DNA of 64,000 bases, taken from NCBI RefSeq assembly GCF_015221875.1, contig NZ_JACYGY010000001.1, positions 2,108,001 through 2,172,000 on the forward strand, written 5' to 3'. This DNA comes from Dyadobacter subterraneus (GTDB taxonomy: Bacteria; Bacteroidota; Bacteroidia; Cytophagales; Spirosomataceae). Positions 54,034 through 63,328 of the stretch are shown here, piece after piece (the first letter of the stretch is position 1; each line of letters begins with the position of its first letter). The translations under genes were made by a program, and so were the position numbers. The notes below the pieces were generated by a model, which had not been told where the DNA came from, did not search any database, and worked only from the letters and a program-made list of their open reading frames with translations.

Positions 54034-57000
54034 ATGAAAACAAATATATTTCCTTCCCGCATTTATAACATGCTCTGCCGGTTTCTGTTTTTAACAACAA
54101 TAATGTTTTCGGGTGTAACCCAAACTTTTGCAGAAACTACATGGACCGGCGCTATCAACTCAGACTGGAATAATGCGGGAAACTGGTCTTACGGATTGCC
54201 CTATCCCGGTCAGGAAGTAGCCATTGCTGCCAGCCGTCATAATCCGGTTATTGCCGCTGGCGTCTCGGTAAATATAAAAGCCATAGCTGTACAGGAATCA
54301 GCCTTGCTGACCATTCAGGAAACAGCCAGTCTGACCTTGGATGGTTCAATAGGCTCTCCTAACTCTAATTATTTCGGCACATCACTCGTCAATTTAGGAG
54401 AAATTGTAAATAGCGGATCAATTATAATCAGTCCAAACACCGCACTTGGATGGTATGGAATTAATAGTCAGGGCAATTTCACCAATCAGGCGTCAGGTTT
54501 GATCAGCATTAATCGCTCTACCGACACAGGGCTGTTTGTTTCCGCCGGCAACTTTACTAATAAAGGAAATATCGTTATCGGCGCGCAGGCGGAAGTCGGG
54601 TTTCATGGAATATGGAACGATGGAAATTTCATTAACAGCCCGGGAGGAACGATCAGCATTGACCGTTCTTCGCTCAGGGCCATTGTCAACAATAGCCATA
54701 CCTTCGCGACAGCTGGTACCATTACAATCGGCACAAACGCTGATGTAGGCGAAAACGGTATTGAAAACAGGGCAGACCTGACAATTGAATCCTGCGGAAA
54801 AATACTCTTGCTGAGGGGACAATTTTATAATGAAACAGCAAAAACCACGACTAATAACGGCTTGGTTCAGATCACAAACAAACTGGTAAATAAAGGTTCT
54901 TTTACCAATAACGGGGTGCTCGAATATTTTGCAGTGAGCGGGAGTGTTTCCAATAACCAGATCATCATAGGAAACACTCCGGCACCCATTTTTACTTATC
55001 CTGACGGATTTACCGCGAATATTCAAGGCATATTCAAAGATGCTCAGGGCACACTCTCCGCCGGAACTTTAAACAGTCAAAATATATTTGTCCATGACGA
55101 ATCTTTACCGCCGGGAATTCAAACACTTTATGCGAAAGTCAGTCTTTCGAGCGGAAATTGCCCATACATTGTTCCATTTACTTATAATACTTTTCGCTCC
55201 GAAGCACCTGAAACATTGACTACCTGGACAGGTGCAATCAGCGGTAACTGGAATGATGCTGGAAACTGGTCAAATGGTATTCCTAACACCTATTCGACGA
55301 CAATTATTGCGAGTACAGGAGTGGCAGCTTCCATCGGCAACGGGATTGCGGCACTGGCAAAATCCGTAGAGGTGCAGCAAGGTGCAACGTTGAATATAGA
55401 AGCAGATGCTAGTCTGACGCTTTCATATCTGTCAGCATATTCTACACCGTTTACATTTGATTACACCGCAGCACTCAATAATCTGGGAACTATCAATAAT
55501 TCAGGAAAACTTGTCAGCGCTACCTCCGCAGGAATGTACGGCGTTGTCAATCAAGGTGTTTTCAATAACAAACCGGGCGCAGAAATTAAGATAGATGACG
55601 TGACAGATACCGGATTGTACAATGCCACCGGCACATTTACCAACCAGGCTTCCATTATCATCGGTGCCGATGCTAGTGTTGGATATCACGGAATCTGGAA
55701 CGATGCAATTTTCAATAATAATGAAGGCAGTATACAGATTGACCGCTCCTCATTGAGCGCTTTAACGAACAATGCCGATGCCACTAAATCCATAGCCGCA
55801 ACTTTTAATAACCTTGCTGCAATTACGCTGGGGGCTCATGTAAGCCCGGGAAATGCCGGGATCGAAAATCAGTCAGAATTTAATAATAAAACACAGGGTA
55901 TGATTGCAATTGATCAGTCCACTCTGTACGGGTTGTACCATGCGGCAGGTGTTTTTACAAACGATGGCTCCATTTTGCTTGGTTCGAATGCATCAATTGG
56001 CAGCTCGGGGATGACAAGCAGCGCTAATTTCATCAACCGGGGAGAAATCCTGATTAATCGGGTTAGCAATTTTGGCTTTGCACAAAGATCAGGCAACTTC
56101 GACAATTACGGGACGATCAGGATCGGAAATATTGGCTCCGCGGGTGTGAATGGCCTGATCTGCGACAGAACGTCAAATGCTGTTCCCATACCGTCATTTT
56201 TCAACTATACAGGTGGAGCTATATATATTGATCGTACCACCGAGTCGGCAATGGTTGCTCAAAATTTTACGAATACAGGAGATATCGTTGTAGGATCAAT
56301 CGAAAGTCCCGGCCTTAACGGGATTATTACTGCTTGGTTTGATAATAAAACCGGTGGTCATATTCAGATAGATCGTGCTAATGAAATTGGAATACGGAGT
56401 GCCGGAACATTTAATAATTCAGCAAGGATCACAATCGGCGGACAAGCGGCGCTGGGAAAGGACGGCATTACATTGCTCGGAACTTTCAATAATCTGGCTG
56501 GCGGCGATATTCATATCAACCGCACCGCCTACATTGGATTAAATGTCCAGAGTGGAACTTTCAACAACACGGCAGACCTGACAATAGGCGATAAAAGTGC
56601 TACCGGAAATTGGGGAATTGTGGCGCAGGGAAAACTCAACAATGATGGTAATATTAATATTGACAGAGCGGGTCAGTACGCGATCTATGTATTCAACGGG
56701 GGATTTGTCTCCAACTCGGCCTCTATCGTCATTGGAGCCAATACGTCATCCGGAACTCATGGCATTTATAATTGGTCAAAATTTGCCAATAATGCAGGCG
56801 GTGATATCCGCATCAACCGGTCAACCAATATTGGTCTGATCAATTTCGAAGCGGATTTCACAAATGATGGGAGCATTTCAATTGGTGACGCTTATGATGT
56901 CGGAGTTTACGGATTGGTAAACCGGGGAACTTTTAAGAATAACGCCGGCTCTCAAATACATATTGATAGAAGCAGTGATACCGGTCTTTACAATTATTCC

Positions 57001-58290
57001 ATTGGTAGCTTTGAAAATGCAGGTGCCTTAACAATTGGCGCCAGCGCGGCAGTCGGTGTTCATGGTATTTTCAACGAAACAATCTTTAAAAACAATGAGG
57101 GCGGCCAAATTAAAATCGATCGTACAGCCCTGGCAGCGCTGCGAAATTTCAATGGCACTTTCAGCAATTTTGCATCGATCATTCTTGGGGATCAGGCTAG
57201 CCTGGGAACTTACGGCATTCGTAATCAGGCAACTTTTGATAATAATTCAGCCGGTCAGATTATGGTGAACAATGCTGCGCAAGGAATTTTCGCAGAAGAA
57301 AAAACTTTTACAAATCATGGAACGGTCACCATCGGACAAACAACAGCCATTGCAGATTTGATCACACAGCAGGGCACCGGTATTTTTTCCAATAGTGACG
57401 GAGGCATTCTCAAAGGGACTGGCGCAGTTGCCGGCAATGCCCTACAGCATGCTGGCGGAACATTGTCGCCAGGTTATTCTCCAGGCATCATCACATTTAC
57501 CGGAGATCAGGATTTCACCAGCAGTATAATGGATTTTGAAATTAGCGGGCCTGGCACTCCCGGGGTAAACTTTGATCAGATTATTGTGAACGGTACAGCA
57601 ACACTCGGAGGAACATTAAATCTTAGTTCAGCCTATGTGCCTGATAAAAATGATGAAATTATTCTCCTGAGTGCCACTTCGATATCGGGCACCTTCGGTA
57701 TGGTTTCCGGACAATCTGAAAAATGGCAGATTATTTACACAGAAAATACGGTAAAACTTCGGTACTTCGACCCACTTCCTGTAACGTTGATCAATTTCAC
57801 GACCCGTGCTTTCAGAAGAACAGTAAGACTTGATTGGCAAACCACCAGCGAAACTAATAACTCAGGATTTTACATCGAACGCAGCATAAATGCGCGACAA
57901 TGGGAAGAGATAGGTTTCCTTAAAGGCAATGGCACGGCAATGGGAATAAGAAGCTACATGTTTGATGACAATTCGCCAAAAGGCGGTATCAACTACTACC
58001 GCCTACGGCAGGTCGACCTGGACGGCACAATGGAATATTCACATATAAGCGCCTGCAAAGTCTCTAAAACCAGCGACGAACTGGTCATTTGGGCTGATGC
58101 TTCACGTACCGCCCATATCATAACGGATAGCCCAATTCAGCGGGTTACGGTTATGAGCCTTTCTGGCCAGGTGATAGCCAGGTCGTCTGAATCAACAACA
58201 CTGGATCTTTCCGGTGGACCTTCCGGTATTGTGCTGATACAGGTCTGGACCGAAGGCGAGGTTATCACACGTAAAGTGATTTTACAGTAA
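54034..58290 (+). CDS. Repetitive secreted adhesin-like protein with T9SS tail
   Basis: 1418 residues. Signal peptide FLFLTTIMFSGVTQTFAE. Two copies of a WTGAI-x-WN-AGNWS-G module, near residues 37 and 395. In between and after lie about 14 repeats of roughly 45-55 residues that follow FxNxGxIxIGxxAxxGxxGIxN...xIxIDRxxxxGL, predicted to form a right-handed parallel beta solenoid. The last 170 residues (LINFTTRAFRRTVRLDWQTT, YYRLRQVDLDGTMEYS, VTVMSLSGQVIARSSES, ITRKVILQ) are a type IX secretion sorting domain. Export to and attachment at the cell surface is expected. A LytTR system is encoded divergently and may control it. Confidence 0.9.
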   Translation: MKTNIFPSRIYNMLCRFLFLTTIMFSGVTQTFAETTWTGAINSDWNNAGNWSYGLPYPGQEVAIAASRHNPVIAAGVSVNIKAIAVQESALLTIQETASLTLDGSIGSPNSNYFGTSLVNLGEIVNSGSIIISPNTALGWYGINSQGNFTNQASGLISINRSTDTGLFVSAGNFTNKGNIVIGAQAEVGFHGIWNDGNFINSPGGTISIDRSSLRAIVNNSHTFATAGTITIGTNADVGENGIENRADLTIESCGKILLLRGQFYNETAKTTTNNGLVQITNKLVNKGSFTNNGVLEYFAVSGSVSNNQIIIGNTPAPIFTYPDGFTANIQGIFKDAQGTLSAGTLNSQNIFVHDESLPPGIQTLYAKVSLSSGNCPYIVPFTYNTFRSEAPETLTTWTGAISGNWNDAGNWSNGIPNTYSTTIIASTGVAASIGNGIAALAKSVEVQQGATLNIEADASLTLSYLSAYSTPFTFDYTAALNNLGTINNSGKLVSATSAGMYGVVNQGVFNNKPGAEIKIDDVTDTGLYNATGTFTNQASIIIGADASVGYHGIWNDAIFNNNEGSIQIDRSSLSALTNNADATKSIAATFNNLAAITLGAHVSPGNAGIENQSEFNNKTQGMIAIDQSTLYGLYHAAGVFTNDGSILLGSNASIGSSGMTSSANFINRGEILINRVSNFGFAQRSGNFDNYGTIRIGNIGSAGVNGLICDRTSNAVPIPSFFNYTGGAIYIDRTTESAMVAQNFTNTGDIVVGSIESPGLNGIITAWFDNKTGGHIQIDRANEIGIRSAGTFNNSARITIGGQAALGKDGITLLGTFNNLAGGDIHINRTAYIGLNVQSGTFNNTADLTIGDKSATGNWGIVAQGKLNNDGNINIDRAGQYAIYVFNGGFVSNSASIVIGANTSSGTHGIYNWSKFANNAGGDIRINRSTNIGLINFEADFTNDGSISIGDAYDVGVYGLVNRGTFKNNAGSQIHIDRSSDTGLYNYSIGSFENAGALTIGASAAVGVHGIFNETIFKNNEGGQIKIDRTALAALRNFNGTFSNFASIILGDQASLGTYGIRNQATFDNNSAGQIMVNNAAQGIFAEEKTFTNHGTVTIGQTTAIADLITQQGTGIFSNSDGGILKGTGAVAGNALQHAGGTLSPGYSPGIITFTGDQDFTSSIMDFEISGPGTPGVNFDQIIVNGTATLGGTLNLSSAYVPDKNDEIILLSATSISGTFGMVSGQSEKWQIIYTENTVKLRYFDPLPVTLINFTTRAFRRTVRLDWQTTSETNNSGFYIERSINARQWEEIGFLKGNGTAMGIRSYMFDDNSPKGGINYYRLRQVDLDGTMEYSHISACKVSKTSDELVIWADASRTAHIITDSPIQRVTVMSLSGQVIARSSESTTLDLSGGPSGIVLIQVWTEGEVITRKVILQ

Positions 58291-58302
58291 GATTGTTACA
58301 AA

Positions 58303-58320
58303 CTTAAACTTCGGTTTAAG
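58303..58320 (+). terminator. Short hairpin after the repeat protein gene
   Basis: CTTAAAC and GTTTAAG arms with a stable TTCG tetraloop, 12 nt past the stop codon. The T-rich CTATTTTTTC follows after 8 nt. Confidence 0.55.
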
Positions 58321-59114
58321 AAACTTTCCTATTTTTTCAATAGATGCTCTTAAGTTCCCGTCAATAAGCCAGGAGTGTAAAGTCGTTCATTTTTAAATTA
58401 ATTAATAACCTTCCCCTGGCAATATATGCTGCGTTCTAATAAATGATGGAGTTGCATATTACCTCCTTATTCACTGTTTATCAAACAATATAAAAGTCTT
58501 AAATCATCATAAACATGACTCGATATTTGTACCGGTGTCGTCCCAAAGCCAAAGTTCAACCCAAATGGTAATAAAATAGTATGATAGCTGCCTTTAATCG
58601 TAGCTTATTTTCTTCTGAATGAACAAAAGCCCGTCAACTTGGGTTGAGAAGCTTATGTACCCCTTCCCGAACAGTTGTCGAACCAATTTTTAGAAGACTT
58701 ACAGAAAATTGCTAAGATGGTTGTTTAGATTTTAAAGCATTGAAAGGCCAGATGAGTGGTGAAACAAATGGCGAATCAACGTAATCATCCTTTGTGGTAC
58801 ACTTAAATCGCGGTTTAAAGTAAACTATGCAAGAGACGTACATTCCCTCTTAATGGCTGTAAATGAGCTAAATTTTACAATATAGCCTCCATCGGACACC
58901 TTAATCTGTACTCTGCTTAATAAAACTGTAAATACCTACAAATGGTCGTCATTGTTTCAACGTACACGACAGATTTTGTTAGATTGACCGTTTTGTTGGG
59001 ATAACTAGCGATGTGCTATTAACCTGAAAGGTGAGAGCAGTATCCGTTGAACTGTAATTCTACAGTTATTGATTGATCATATTCAAATACGTTTTCTCAG
59101 ATACCCGGATTTTT
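58321..59114. other. Gene-poor region
   Basis: About 790 bp with no recognised gene, repeat or strong hairpin. Confidence 0.5.
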
Positions 59115-60012
59115 CTAATTTAAGCTCCGATATTCATTTGGAAGTAACTCCGGTCATTTTTTTGAAGAGCCGTGTAAAGTGTTGTTGATATTTAAATCCC
59201 AGTTGGTAGGCAATTTCGCCCATTGAGATGTAGCCTCAAAAATTTTCACTTTTGCTTCCTCGATGACTCTTAATTGTATTAAATCCAAAGCGGTATTTCC
59301 GGTTTCTTTTTTAATTGGATCGCCAAAATAGTTAGGCGATAAATAAAGCCTTTCTGCACAGTAGCACACGCTCGGCAGACCTAATGTTTGCACTTTTCCT
59401 GAACTGAAATAATCATTTAGCAGATCTTCAAACCGTGCTAAAATATCTTTATTGGCATTAACACGTGTGATGAACTGCCTGTCGTAAAACCGCATGCAGT
59501 AATTAAGAAACAATTCGATATTGGAAACAATCAGCGTTTTACTGTGCTTATCAATATTCTGGTATATTTCCGTTTTTATCCTTTCGAAGGAATCGACAAT
59601 TGTTTCCTTCTCTTTTTTCGATAAATGCAAGGCTTCGCTGACCTCGTAAGAAAAGAATGAATATTCTTTAATCATTTTGCCCAGGTGGGTGCCTGCGATC
59701 AGATCGGGGTGGAAAATGAGCGCATAGCCCGATGGTTTAGTAGCAACTCCCTTGCTGTCAATACCGTAAACTTGTTCGGGTGCTACAAAAACCAAGGTGC
59801 CGTCTTCATAATCATAAAAGCTGGCAACCATATGTTATGTTGCCACACTTGATATTTTTTAAGAACACGGCATAGACACCCATGTAACGCCTGAAATGCT
59901 GCACGGTTGGTATTTCATTGAAATTGATCACACTTACCAAAGGGTGCATCGTGTCGGCCCCAGTCCAATTATTGTACTGCTTTACCGTATCTATCCTTTC
60001 TACTTTTTCCAT
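59115..60012 (-). pseudogene. Frameshifted AraC family regulator
   Basis: The minus strand gives a whole AraC-type protein if three single-base shifts are allowed. First part (start 60012): MEKVERIDTVKQYNNWTGAD to KCGNITYGCQ; after a shift near 59821, FYDYEDGTLVFVAPEQVYG through LYLSPNYFGDPIKKETGNT; after a shift near 59229, SMGEIAYQLGFKYQQHFTRL and FKKMTGVT; after a shift near 59137, PNEYRSLN and a TAG at 59115. The intact paralogue at 4758 shows where each join should be. The recognition helices are lost in any single frame, so the gene is almost certainly non-functional or the sequence has errors here. It is divergent from the operon that starts at 60173. Confidence 0.88.
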
Positions 60013-60030
60013 ATCTCAACAATTTGATTT

Positions 60031-60038
60031 CAAATATA
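60031..60038 (-). promoter_or_regulatory. -7 promoter box (TATATTTG, minus strand)
   Basis: On the minus strand TATATTTG matches TAnnTTTG exactly, 18 nt before the start codon of the frameshifted AraC gene. It suggests that the pseudogene is still transcribed. Confidence 0.5.
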
Positions 60039-60172
60039 GTCACGCCATAACCAATATATTCTTATTGAAGGCCAAATCCGTAAAAGTGGTAAATAAACCA
60101 GTAATCTGTATAAAAATGGAAGCTGTCCTGGATCGACCTTTGCTATACAAAATGACCGGCAAACATACAATC

Positions 60173-60553
60173 ATGAAAATTATACTTGGCATACTGCTTT
60201 TTAGCGCGACGATGACGAATGCACAAACGATGATGGTACGGATCTCTGAAATCGAAATCCTGCCGGAATACTGGGCCGACTATAATGCCATTCTGAAAAA
60301 AGAGGCGGCAGCATCTGTCGAAAAAGAGAAAGGCGTGGTGGCCATTTTTCCAATGAGTATCAAGCAAGAGCCAACCCAGATCAGGATCGTAGAGATCTAC
60401 GCCGACAGCTCAGCCTATCAGGCGCATCTAAAGACCCCGCATTTTCAACATTACAAGACAACTACCCTCAAAATGGTAAAGGCCTTAAAGCTGGTTGATA
60501 TGTATGCCCTTGATCCTAAAACGATGTCAGCAATTTTTAAAAAACTGGAATAG
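60173..60553 (+). CDS. ABM family monooxygenase with signal peptide
   Basis: 126 residues from the ATG at 60173, which opens a signal peptide (KIILGILLFSATMTNAQ). The dimeric alpha+beta fold is seen in MMVRISEIEILPEYWADYNA, then VEIYADSSAYQAHLKTPHFQ, the same pattern as the intracellular relative at 2399. Export of this fold is unusual. First gene of an operon through the molybdenum hydroxylase genes (gap to the next gene 9 nt). The divergent AraC gene at 59115 was probably its regulator. Confidence 0.82.
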   Translation: MKIILGILLFSATMTNAQTMMVRISEIEILPEYWADYNAILKKEAAASVEKEKGVVAIFPMSIKQEPTQIRIVEIYADSSAYQAHLKTPHFQHYKTTTLKMVKALKLVDMYALDPKTMSAIFKKLE

Positions 60554-60562
60554 GATATAAAA

Positions 60563-61057
60563 ATGAAAAATTTAATGATACTGCTGTTTGGACTTTTTTT
60601 AGTAATAGGAAGTATAGCCTGTAAAACAGATGAGCCGACCATTGCCAGTCCGAATTTGGAGAACAACAATGAAAATACCATTGATACAATGAGCAACCGG
60701 CTAAAAATCAAGATTGGCTCAAAAACGTTTCATGCCATGCTCCTTGACAATGCCACAGTCACTGCTTTTAAAGCAAGGCTGCCGTTGACGATTTCCATGA
60801 GCGAGCTAAACGGAAACGAGAAGCTTTATAATTTCCCTGCAAACCTGCCAACCAATGCCTCAAATCCAGGAACGATAAATACCGGTGATTTAATGATTTA
60901 CAGTTCCAATGTGCTTGTACTGTTCTACAAAAGCTTTGCAACATCGTATTCGTACACCAGACTAGGGAGAATAGCAGATCCTTCCGGGCTTGAAGCAGCA
61001 TTAGCGGCATCGGCTGCCGGTGCCGGGAATGTGACAGTGACATTTGAGTTGGAGTAA
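60563..61057 (+). CDS. Cyclophilin-like fold lipoprotein
   Basis: 164 residues with lipobox IGSIAC (Cys near residue 20), so predicted to be lipidated. The domain starts NRLKIKIGSKTFHAMLLDNA and continues TAFKARLPLTISMSELNGNE and KLYNFPANLPTNASNPGTIN, the pattern of the Cyclophil_like family found with oxidoreductase clusters. Role unknown; no peptidyl-prolyl isomerase residues can be claimed. Second gene of the operon. Confidence 0.78.
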   Translation: MKNLMILLFGLFLVIGSIACKTDEPTIASPNLENNNENTIDTMSNRLKIKIGSKTFHAMLLDNATVTAFKARLPLTISMSELNGNEKLYNFPANLPTNASNPGTINTGDLMIYSSNVLVLFYKSFATSYSYTRLGRIADPSGLEAALAASAAGAGNVTVTFELE

Positions 61058-61068
61058 AAAAAGAAGTT

Positions 61069-61647
61069 ATGAATAATCAATTAATAGAAGCAGATATTTT
61101 CGAACGGATACAGGCTGGCAAACCAATCCGGAAAGATGATCCCGAATACGGAAAGTTTGGTGAAGTGGTTTCCCGGACCATCAGGCTTTGTGTTCAAATG
61201 AATGCCGAAGCAAATGGTCTGGATGATGTCCGTAAGTGGTTAGGGGAGATCATAGGAACTGAGATAGACGATTCTACAACCATATTTCCTCCCTTTTATA
61301 CCAATTTCGGCCAGTCGATTCGCCTTGGTAAAAACATTTTTATCAACCATGCCTGCTCATTTTTGGATATTGGCGGGATCACCATTGAAGATGACGTACA
61401 AATCGGCCCTAGGGTCAACCTTACATCCGAAAATCATCCGCTAAATCCCGCAGACCGGAAGACATTGCTGCTTGGCTCGATTCTTATCAAAAGAAATGCG
61501 TGGATCGGGGCAGGTGCAACGATACTGCCAGGGGTTACCATTGGAGAGAATGCAGTGGTAGCAGCCGGTGCGGTAGTAAGCCGCGACGTAGCACCCAATA
61601 CCGTCGTTGCAGGAATTCCTGCGAAAGTTGTAAAGCAGATTCAGTAA
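61069..61647 (+). CDS. Left-handed beta-helix sugar O-acetyltransferase
   Basis: 192 residues. A short helical N-terminus (QLIEADIFERIQAGKPIRKD) is followed by hexapeptide repeats: NIFINHACSFLDIGGITIED, DVQIGPRVNLTSENHPLNPA and WIGAGATILPGVTIGENAVV, ending VVAGIPAKVVKQI. His in INHACS and the NHPL segment are the usual catalytic site of maltose acetyltransferase-like enzymes. In context it may acetylate a small molecule handled by the operon. Third gene, 11 nt after the previous one. Confidence 0.88.
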   Translation: MNNQLIEADIFERIQAGKPIRKDDPEYGKFGEVVSRTIRLCVQMNAEANGLDDVRKWLGEIIGTEIDDSTTIFPPFYTNFGQSIRLGKNIFINHACSFLDIGGITIEDDVQIGPRVNLTSENHPLNPADRKTLLLGSILIKRNAWIGAGATILPGVTIGENAVVAAGAVVSRDVAPNTVVAGIPAKVVKQIQ

Positions 61648-61679
61648 TAAGGAAATCCCTGTTATTAAAATACATCACC

Positions 61680-62318
61680 ATGGACAAATATAAATCAAGA
61701 GATAAGCCTGAAAGGGTAGATAGTCACGAATCCCGACGGGACTTTTTGAAAACGTCTTCTATTTTGACTGCCATTGCCGTCGCTCCCGCTACGGTTGCCA
61801 AAGCAGCGGAGTATAATTTGGGAGAAAAAATCAGTACGGCATTTGAAACAACTCCTGTAAACCTGACCGTCAATGGTGTGAAAAAGCAGTTATCCGTGGA
61901 ACCACGTTCGACGCTTTTGGATGTACTTCGTGAGCAACTGGATTTGACCGGGACCAAAAAAGGATGCGATTATGGGCAATGCGGTGCATGCACGGTGCAT
62001 GTGGACGGCCAGCGCGTGCTATCCTGCCTGAGCCTGGCGATAATGCAAGAAGGCAAACAGGTTACTACCATTGAAGGGATTGCCAAAGGCGACGAGCTGC
62101 ACCCAATGCAAAAGGCATTTATCAAACACGACGGTTTCCAATGCGGTTACTGCACGCCCGGCCAGATTATGTCCGGGATTGCCTGCATTAACGAAGGTCA
62201 TGCAAATAGCAAAGAGGATATCAAGGAATTTATGAGCGGCAACATCTGTCGCTGCGGGGCATATCCCAACATTGTGAAGGCGATTCAGGAAGTTAAAAAC
62301 GGAGGGCAACAATCATGA
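61680..62318 (+). CDS. Periplasmic [2Fe-2S] subunit, xanthine dehydrogenase family (PaoA-like)
   Basis: 212 residues from the ATG at 61680. A twin-arginine signal is present (ESRRDFLKTSSILTAIAVAP), so the complex is exported folded by Tat. Plant-type ferredoxin cysteines are in KGCDYGQCGACTVHVDGQRV and SCLSL; the second [2Fe-2S] centre is in FQCGYCTPGQIMSGIACI and NICRCGAYP. It passes electrons between the molybdenum and FAD subunits. 32 nt after the acetyltransferase gene; overlaps the FAD gene by 4 nt. Only this subunit has a Tat signal. Confidence 0.93.
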   Translation: MDKYKSRDKPERVDSHESRRDFLKTSSILTAIAVAPATVAKAAEYNLGEKISTAFETTPVNLTVNGVKKQLSVEPRSTLLDVLREQLDLTGTKKGCDYGQCGACTVHVDGQRVLSCLSLAIMQEGKQVTTIEGIAKGDELHPMQKAFIKHDGFQCGYCTPGQIMSGIACINEGHANSKEDIKEFMSGNICRCGAYPNIVKAIQEVKNGGQQS

Positions 62319-63298
62319 TACAGTTTCAATACGAACGCGCATCAACAACGAAAGCGGCGGTAAGCGCGCTGGCCAACAATGCCAATGCCAAAATCATAGC
62401 GGGAGGTACGAACCTGGTTGATCTGATGAAACGCAACGTAATGGCTCCCACAAAACTGGTTGACATTAACGCCCTTCCACTCAGAAACATCAAGCAGCAG
62501 AACGGTAAGGTCATCATTGGAGCACTGGCGCTCAATAGCCAGGTGGCCGATGACAAACTGATCCTGGAAAAACATCCGTTGCTTTCAAAGGCATTAAATG
62601 CCGGGGCATCTGCACAAATCAGAAATATGGCAACCGTCGGAGGTAATATCATGCAGCGCACAAGGTGTTCTTATTTTTATGACACGGCGCTTCCCTGTAA
62701 TAAGCGAGAGCCCGGCAGCGGCTGTGGTGCTTTGGAAGGTGTGAACCGGATGCATGGAATTTTTGGGACGAGTGAACAATGCATTGCTGTGCACCCGAGT
62801 GATATGTGCGTGGCTTTGGTGGCACTGGACGCCACTGTTGTCGTTTCAGGACCGAAGGGAGAAAGGCGCATCCCATTTGAAGACTTTCACCGCCTACCCG
62901 GCAGTCAGCCCGAAAAAGACAATACGATGCAAAAAGACGAGCTGATTATTTCAGTTGAAATTCCCGATAATGCATTCAGCAAAAACACCCATTATTTCAA
63001 GGTTCGCGACCGTGCTTCTTATGCTTTCGCGTTGGTTTCGGTAGCGGCGGCGCTAGATATGGATGGTAAAACCATCAAAGAAGCCAGGCTTGCCATGGGC
63101 GGTGTGGCTCACAAACCCTGGCGACTGAAGGAGGCTGAAAAAGCACTTGCCGGAAGACCGGCCAACGAAGAAACATTCAGGCGGGCGGCTGAAATTGCCA
63201 TGCAAGGGGCGAAGGCCTATAAACACAATGCCTTCAAATTACAGCTGGGCTCGAATGTGATTGTGGAAGCATTAAAAAATGCTGCGGGCATTGTGTAG
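62315..63298 (+). CDS. FAD and [4Fe-4S] subunit, PaoB-like
   Basis: 327 residues. FAD-binding loop AKIIAGGTNLVDLMKRNVMA and ATVGGNIMQRTRC. Four cysteines at 118, 128, 137 and 156 (RTRCSYF, LPCNK, GSGCGAL, SEQCIAVHPSDM) match the extra [4Fe-4S] site of E. coli PaoB, which many family members lack. No own signal peptide, so it is probably carried out with the Tat-exported small subunit. Middle subunit of the heterotrimer. Confidence 0.93.
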   Translation: MIQFQYERASTTKAAVSALANNANAKIIAGGTNLVDLMKRNVMAPTKLVDINALPLRNIKQQNGKVIIGALALNSQVADDKLILEKHPLLSKALNAGASAQIRNMATVGGNIMQRTRCSYFYDTALPCNKREPGSGCGALEGVNRMHGIFGTSEQCIAVHPSDMCVALVALDATVVVSGPKGERRIPFEDFHRLPGSQPEKDNTMQKDELIISVEIPDNAFSKNTHYFKVRDRASYAFALVSVAAALDMDGKTIKEARLAMGGVAHKPWRLKEAEKALAGRPANEETFRRAAEIAMQGAKAYKHNAFKLQLGSNVIVEALKNAAGIV

Positions 63299-63328
63299 GC
63301 AAATCATCAATCCTTGAAAGAAAAAATT

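Noticed and set aside
59154-59831. Separate short AraC gene
   Set aside because: It is the middle of one frameshifted gene; its C-terminus is out of phase with the true helix-turn-helix.
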